64,000 nt of DNA, from positions 1,644,501 through 1,708,500 of the forward strand of contig NC_065429.1 in the NCBI RefSeq assembly GCF_024362695.1. The letters are read 5' to 3'. Under the pieces are notes generated by a model that was given only the letters and a program-made list of their open reading frames with translations, did no database searches and was not told the DNA's origin. A program made the position numbers and the translations under genes. Positions 60,523 to 64,000 of this stretch are shown here, piece after piece. How positions within the stretch are numbered: the first letter of the stretch is position 1; the number at the start of each line of letters is the position of its first letter. Source of the DNA: Pectinophora gossypiella (lineage: Eukaryota > Arthropoda > Insecta > Lepidoptera > Gelechiidae).

Positions 60523-62070
60523 ATGAGTACTATGTCTTCTATGACTACACGCAGTGTGGCAGCTCGTAAGCTAGAAGATCAATTAAAGCTGGCTTTACTA
60601 GAACTTAAGAATTCTAAAGCGTTATGTGAGCAGCTACTATCAGAGAGAGAGGATAGCGAGAAGGAGGTATTAGTCATACTAGAACAAAATAAACAATTAA
60701 AGAGTGAGATGGCGGCTTTACATCAGCGTTTAAATGATGTGGAAGACCAAAATGACCAGCTACAAAGAACGGTGCATGTGTTTGACCGGAGCTGCGATGA
60801 GTTTGAGACCGCCCTCAAGCGCACCGTTGTTCTGGAACGCGAGCTGCGCGACGCGCATAAACAAATATCGGACTTTGAACTCGCGGATAGTACTTTTAAA
60901 ACGTCTCAGACACAATCGCTGTTTGACGAGCTGATCATAGACTCACCTGACTTGGTCCCTGCCGCCACCCCATCTCACGAGGTGTTGTGTTCAAAGAGTA
61001 ACCTCACTTGTGACTCACCACAAGCATCAACTTCACACCATCACTTGTTTAATACGGGGCAACATCTATTGAACGAAATTAATACTTGTACCGTAACGTT
61101 AGAAAACCAAACAAAAAAATATGAGTGTGAAATTGATCAGCTCCAGGCACAGATAAAAAAACTGACAAAATCCTTAGAATATATGACACTGGACTACGAA
61201 GTAGCTCAGAAAACTATTCGAAAGCACGAGCTGGCCGCTGATAAGATAGTGAGTTTGAGTTTTCACAACGCGGAACGCTTCGATTCACTAATTAATCGTC
61301 AGTATAGATGCAAGCATTCATCCTCGCAGACTGAGCGGCTTGCTCGTGTTTCCGAATCCTCCCCTCTGTCCGCGCCTGCGCCGGCCCATCAGCTGGTACC
61401 GGCGCCGCAGGACTTGCTCCTCACACCTATTGATAATGACAATAATACGTCCTTCTCGTCGGCGACCGGGCAGGCGGCGCCCGCGCCGGTAAACAAAGCG
61501 CAAAATATTATTATGTTTAGTGACGAAATTGGCAAATCAATGGGTTTACAACTTAGCCATTTCTTGAGGCGGGCAGTAATTAATAATTGTATGCCGGGTG
61601 CCTCCTATTTAGACATTTTAAAAAGAATAATTTCATATCAATTCTCACAAAATAGTACAATCATAATCTTGGCCGGTAGGAGAGGTAACGCGAACAAAGA
61701 ACTACTTACTCATTATATTTCCTTACTTAACAGCCTACCGAATGTAGCACAAGTGATTTTGTTTGCATTGCCTTTCAGCCAAAGTCAGCTAAAAACCGAA
61801 AATAAGTTTAGACATGATCTAAACCTGACGTTGCATACTTTAGTATGCGATTATTATAATAAGTTTCAGTTTATTGATACGAATTCCTATGTTAGGAATT
61901 TTTATTTGACCAAAGATAGATATTACTATCTATCTAACTTTTACAAAAGACAAATAGCGAAGTCGCTATCCTTTTTTTTTACAATAGAATCAGCCAATTC
62001 GTTGGCTTTTAACGCGTCTGCTCCTATTGAGCAGCCTATTTTTATTTCTGACATTTGTAATTTAAATTAA
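60523..62070 (+). CDS. Non-LTR retrotransposon ORF1 protein, coiled coil plus SGNH-like domain
   Basis: 515 residues. Residues about 12-125 and 190-250 are heptad-rich coiled coils (KLEDQLKLALLELKNSKALC near the start). Residues 265-325 form an Ala/Pro-rich linker. Residues 328-500 resemble the SGNH-hydrolase-like esterase domain found in ORF1 proteins of many CR1-type elements. The usual GDS block reads FSDEIGKSMG (332-341), so the nucleophilic Ser is Glu. The G/N block reads LAGRRGNAN. The terminal D..H block reads YYLSNFYK. No CCHC zinc knuckles are present. Expected role: RNA-binding chaperone of the retrotransposition particle. The first ATG is followed by another at residue 4; either could start. 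Confidence 0.75.
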   Translation: MSTMSSMTTRSVAARKLEDQLKLALLELKNSKALCEQLLSEREDSEKEVLVILEQNKQLKSEMAALHQRLNDVEDQNDQLQRTVHVFDRSCDEFETALKRTVVLERELRDAHKQISDFELADSTFKTSQTQSLFDELIIDSPDLVPAATPSHEVLCSKSNLTCDSPQASTSHHHLFNTGQHLLNEINTCTVTLENQTKKYECEIDQLQAQIKKLTKSLEYMTLDYEVAQKTIRKHELAADKIVSLSFHNAERFDSLINRQYRCKHSSSQTERLARVSESSPLSAPAPAHQLVPAPQDLLLTPIDNDNNTSFSSATGQAAPAPVNKAQNIIMFSDEIGKSMGLQLSHFLRRAVINNCMPGASYLDILKRIISYQFSQNSTIIILAGRRGNANKELLTHYISLLNSLPNVAQVILFALPFSQSQLKTENKFRHDLNLTLHTLVCDYYNKFQFIDTNSYVRNFYLTKDRYYYLSNFYKRQIAKSLSFFFTIESANSLAFNASAPIEQPIFISDICNLN

Positions 62071-62075
62071 ATTTA

Positions 62076-64000
62076 ATGACAACAGAGAAAAACTTTGGCT
62101 GTAGTAAGTTAAATGAGGACATATTAAATATAAAATGCAATAAGAAAAATACAAATGTAATCAACCTGGTACACCAAAACATACAAGGAATATTGGGCAA
62201 GGAACTTGAAATTGAACTTTTTTTAAACAGTAATTGTGTTGATATTATGTGCGTAACTGAACATTGGCTAAAAAAACATGAGTTCGTTTGCTTCAATAAT
62301 CACCAGGTTGCCAGCTCGTACAGCAGGGAGACGGCTATCCGTGGCGGTTCATTAATATTAGTACGTAATTGTTTAAAATATAAGGAACGAACGGATATTG
62401 TAAGTCTCTCAGTTGAGCGAACTGTTGAGCTAGCCTGTATTGAACTCAGCCGGCTTATTGTATTGAGCGTATACAGACCCCCCGCTTCATCTTATGATCT
62501 ATTTGAGAAAGTTATTGATGAAGCTTTATGCAAATTATGTAATAAAAGCAAACATGTTATCGTCTGCGGTGATTTCAATATTGATATTCTGGAAAATTGC
62601 TCATTAAGTACTACATTCAAATCTTTATTTCTGTGTTATAATCTTGTAAATCTTTTTTCAGAACCAACCCGAATCACGTCACAGTCCGCGAAATGTATCG
62701 ATAATATTTTTAGTAACTTAGAACCTTGTGATAAATTAATAATTAATAAATTAAAGTCAGATCACTGTGGTCAACAAATATCTTTCAACTTATTTATTGA
62801 CCGCTCTCTGAAAAAGGATGTTACATGCAATCCCATATCAAGTAGTCGTTTAGAACAATTCAAAGATAATATGTCAAACAAATTACCAGAACTTCCTTAC
62901 TGTGATGACCCAAATTTGTTATATAACTCCCTATTTAATCTAACAAAATCGGAAGTTAGTAAAGTATTTAAGGCAAAAACAATTAAGAAAGCAGACACAC
63001 CAATTTTTAGTGACTGGGCGACGGTAGGAATTTATAAGAGTAGAAACAGGTTGTATGAACTTTATGAAGAAAGAACATACAATCATAGCGTAGCTTTTCA
63101 CGACTATGTAAAACGGTATTCAAAAGTTTTCAAACGTGTTTGCGTTACCGCGAAGGCAATGTTTGTTAGCAGTAAAATTAAAGGTAGCTCAGATATTATT
63201 AAAATGACTTGGAAAGTTATAAATAGCGAAAATGGGAAAGTCAAAGCACGCGATCTCGAGTATCAATTACAAATTGACGGTAAACTACTCACAAATGATA
63301 AGCAAGTTGCTGAAGCTTTTGAAAAATTCTTTACTGACATTCCATTTTCGACTACCAAGGACTTGAAGTCATCTCCTGCACTCGCTCAATCACTTGTAAA
63401 GGAGCACATAGATACGTCCAAAGTAGATAAACTAACATTTACACACGTGAGTCCTAGGGACGTCTTAAGAGCTTTTAAATCTTTAGAAATGAAAAAGACT
63501 GCAGATCTTCATGGTCTCTCTGTTAAAGTCATTAACTCTGTGATTGATTGCATAGCTCCCTATCTATCATGTATATTTAATAAATGTGTAGACAATGGTG
63601 TGTTTCCAGATTTAATGAAGCACAGTAAAGTCATTCCATTGTTTAAAGCTGGTAGTACTTCTGACCCTACTAATTTTAGACCAATATCTATACTACCCAC
63701 GCTTAGTAAAATATTTGAAAAAATTTTATTACTGCAATTACTTCAACATTTCAATTTAAACAATTTAATGTCTAATAAACAATTTGGTTTCACAAAGGGT
63801 CGCTCAACAACCGATGCTGGTGTTGAGTTAATAAATCATGTTTTTCAGGCTTGGGAGGAGTCCAAAGATGCTATTGGTGTCTTTTGTGACCTTTCCAAAG
63901 CCTTCGATTGCGTTTGTCATGATATATTGATCGCGAAACTTCGTCACTATGGAATAACAGATAATGCCATCGCTCTTTTGGAGTCGTACCTTAGTGGCCG
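62076..64000 (+). CDS. Non-LTR retrotransposon ORF2 (endonuclease-RT), 3' end outside window
   Basis: Open for 641 codons to the last base; starts 5 bp after the ORF1 stop, in the -1 frame. N-terminal apurinic-like endonuclease (residues about 28-235): VHQNIQG, VTEHWL, VYRPP, CGDFNID and the terminal SDHCG, so the metal-binding and catalytic residues are all there. A linker follows to about residue 500. RT: HSKVIPLFKAG, FRPISILPTLSKIFEK, QFGFTKGRSTTDA and motif A, FCDLSKAFDCV (about 604-614). Motif C (usually F/YADD) lies beyond the window. The protein nicks the target DNA and copies the element RNA at the nick. FRPIS and DLSKAFD are typical of CR1 and Jockey clades. Confidence 0.9.
   Translation, partial: MTTEKNFGCSKLNEDILNIKCNKKNTNVINLVHQNIQGILGKELEIELFLNSNCVDIMCVTEHWLKKHEFVCFNNHQVASSYSRETAIRGGSLILVRNCLKYKERTDIVSLSVERTVELACIELSRLIVLSVYRPPASSYDLFEKVIDEALCKLCNKSKHVIVCGDFNIDILENCSLSTTFKSLFLCYNLVNLFSEPTRITSQSAKCIDNIFSNLEPCDKLIINKLKSDHCGQQISFNLFIDRSLKKDVTCNPISSSRLEQFKDNMSNKLPELPYCDDPNLLYNSLFNLTKSEVSKVFKAKTIKKADTPIFSDWATVGIYKSRNRLYELYEERTYNHSVAFHDYVKRYSKVFKRVCVTAKAMFVSSKIKGSSDIIKMTWKVINSENGKVKARDLEYQLQIDGKLLTNDKQVAEAFEKFFTDIPFSTTKDLKSSPALAQSLVKEHIDTSKVDKLTFTHVSPRDVLRAFKSLEMKKTADLHGLSVKVINSVIDCIAPYLSCIFNKCVDNGVFPDLMKHSKVIPLFKAGSTSDPTNFRPISILPTLSKIFEKILLLQLLQHFNLNNLMSNKQFGFTKGRSTTDAGVELINHVFQAWEESKDAIGVFCDLSKAFDCVCHDILIAKLRHYGITDNAIALLESYLSG

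Larger units (their letters stand above)
59890..64000 (+). mobile_element. CR1/Jockey-type non-LTR retrotransposon, running off the window
   Basis: 5' region with hairpins, ORF1, then ORF2 with endonuclease and the first RT blocks. It lies in the same orientation as the reductase, about 250 bp or more beyond its stop. The 5' boundary is approximate. Both frames are undamaged as far as visible, so the copy may be full length and young. Confidence 0.8.

Overview
The window is nuclear DNA of a ditrysian lepidopteran (moth or butterfly). The evidence is an invected/engrailed-type coding exon, a spliced insect aldo-keto reductase gene, AT-rich intergenic DNA, and dense lepidopteran-style SINEs, non-LTR retrotransposons and short inverted-repeat transposons. 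Only two host genes can be supported. Repeat family labels (SINE-A, LINE-D and so on) are mine; families were defined by comparing copies inside this window, without a database.

Layout. 1-5.66 kb holds nested retroelement fragments. 5.66-11.54 kb is a nearly perfect tandem duplication with a 3,077-bp period; each copy carries a 71-bp array of paired hairpins and an 11-unit 23-bp array. 11.5-21.7 kb is a mosaic of SINE, LINE and MITE copies plus the 5' start of a LINE ORF2. 21,750-22,812 (minus) is the first coding exon of an invected-like gene: it has a splice donor at its 3' side and a splice acceptor just upstream of the ATG, and the homeodomain exon is not in the window. 22.8-51.6 kb is intergenic or intronic repeat mosaic, with an AT-rich single-copy-looking stretch at 32.7-34.7 kb and a GC-rich promoter-like island near 41.95 kb. 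51,678-59,638 (plus) is a complete aldo-keto reductase gene with two alternative first coding exons and seven common exons, all joining in phase 0. From about 59.9 kb to the window end lies a young-looking CR1/Jockey-type non-LTR retrotransposon: intact ORF1, and an ORF2 open to the last base with endonuclease motifs and RT motif A present.

How the parts relate. The invected-like exon encodes the repressor half of a segment-polarity transcription factor; its upstream noncoding exon lies elsewhere, and the GC-rich island about 19 kb upstream is one candidate. The reductase is a cytosolic NADPH enzyme of the AKR2E-like insect type; its introns hold at least a dozen transposon insertions, but every splice site and catalytic residue is intact.

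Most notable observations: (1) a SINE family whose head joins a tRNA-type A box to the 5S rRNA internal promoter at exact 5S spacing; (2) one conserved core shared by SINEs with different heads and tails; (3) compensatory base changes in tandem hairpins within the 3-kb duplication; (4) alternative first exons of the reductase; (5) nested insertions and related empty sites that give a relative chronology; (6) long palindromic hairpins and CTCF-like motifs.
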